The notes under the pieces are model-generated. The model was not told the origin of the DNA, did no database searches, and was given only the letters and a program-made list of their open reading frames with translations. Below, piece by piece: positions 63,675-64,000 of a DNA stretch of 64,000 nucleotides. The position numbers and the translations under genes were made by a program. Position 1 is the first letter of the stretch; each line of letters opens with the position of its first letter. The DNA is taken from positions 1 to 64,000 of the forward strand of contig NZ_SRYA01000027.1 of the NCBI RefSeq assembly GCF_004793545.1, read 5' to 3'. The stretch is from Petralouisia muris. GTDB lineage: Bacteria > Bacillota > Clostridia > Lachnospirales > Lachnospiraceae.

Positions 63675-64000
63675 TTAATTCACATATTTAATAATCGTAT
63701 CCCACGCAGAAGGCCGTTCCAGTCCCAGCTTCCAATAAGCAGCCCCGGCCAGGTTATTCTGTTTCATGACTTTCAGCTTCTCCTCTAAAGACGTCTCATT
63801 TTCAATCCACATTTTGTAGGTCTTCCCGTCCTTCTCATACTCTGCAGTATACTGACCGTCCTCATCGGACCAGACAGCCTGTGCGCCGTTTTCTGTATAA
63901 CGGTTTTCCACCGTCTGCATTCCTTCGTCTGTACAAGTAAATGTATAAGGAAGGTAATCCTCCGCTGCGGATTCCACATCTTCCCCAGCTCCCTCCTTAG
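63675..64000 (-). CDS. Glycoside hydrolase family 18-like, C-terminal part (runs off the window)
   Basis: The last 108 codons, open to the window edge. 'TAEYEKDGKTYKMWIENETS' (residues read across the fragment), 'LEEKLKVMKQNNLAGAAYWK' and 'GLERPSAWDTIIKYVN' match the C-terminal strand-helix of GH18-type spore-wall glycosylhydrolases (YaaH/YdhD-like). It is a chitinase-like fold cleaving GlcNAc-containing polymers. The catalytic DxxDxDxE motif lies outside the window. Confidence 0.75.
   Translation of the reverse strand, partial: KEGAGEDVESAAEDYLPYTFTCTDEGMQTVENRYTENGAQAVWSDEDGQYTAEYEKDGKTYKMWIENETSLEEKLKVMKQNNLAGAAYWKLGLERPSAWDTIIKYVN

Overview
The window looks like chromosomal DNA of an anaerobic gut Firmicute of the Lachnospiraceae type (Blautia or Ruminococcus gnavus-like). 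This is inferred from AGGAGG-type ribosome-binding sites, TTGACA/TATAAT promoters, [FeFe]-hydrogenase maturases, GHKL/LytTR regulators, FN3-bearing secreted proteins and a predicted sodium-type F-ATPase. No sequence search was possible. Almost every gene lies on the minus strand, so the window is best read from 64000 down to 1. The clear exception is cbiK, with two doubtful short plus-strand ORFs.

Layout from high to low coordinates. 63.7-64.0 kb: 3' end of a GH18-type hydrolase. 59.6-63.4 kb: a four-gene operon of LytTR regulator, GHKL kinase and two proteins of unknown function, the first weakly FliD-like. 56.6-59.4 kb: ABC transporter with a LytTR/DUF3021 pair. 48.1-56.5 kb: secreted and membrane proteins, including a transglutaminase-like/Ig/FN3 protein, a cut-down BlaR1/M56 gene and a CwlD-type amidase. 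44.9-47.7 kb: sua5, a YwlE-like phosphatase, upp and dCMP deaminase, a gene order that precedes the atp operon in many Firmicutes. 37.2-44.8 kb: a complete atpZ-I-B-E-F-H-A-G-D-C operon. 34.7-37.0 kb: a tiny secreted peptide, a Cys/His-rich repeat protein, an ECF sigma factor and an RsgI-like anti-sigma factor. 32.2-34.7 kb: bioB and an amidohydrolase. 28.8-32.1 kb: a DUF362 ferredoxin protein and a membrane-anchored 5'-nucleotidase. 26.0-28.5 kb: hydE-hydG. 23.9-26.0 kb: gene debris, a coiled-coil protein and a short transcript unit. 15.5-23.8 kb: an FN3 surface protein and two sensor systems. 6.2-15.4 kb: aconitase-family hydratase, AI-2E family transporter, a TPR/tandem-repeat/P-loop protein and glgB. 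5.2-6.0 kb: cbiK. 0.1-5.0 kb: LytTR regulator and kinase, a GH2 glycosidase and a broken GH3 gene.

Three observations stand out. (1) Two LytTR operons each carry a pair of imperfect direct repeats offset by exactly 21 bp, the geometry of AgrA/PlnC-type LytTR sites. One pair lies in front of the GH2 gene, the other in front of the four-gene LytTR/GHKL operon. (2) The secreted repeat protein, sigma factor and anti-sigma factor look like one small operon, with a Cys/His/Met-rich extracellular domain on an anti-sigma factor that keeps the VDVNPS motif, behind an ECF-like promoter. This is a candidate undescribed envelope or metal-sensing system. (3) Two families of short intergenic inverted-repeat elements are scattered through the window, and one copy supplies the 3' end of a coding sequence.

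Starts were moved inward wherever a clear ribosome-binding site supported it. Functional names rest on motif recognition by eye.
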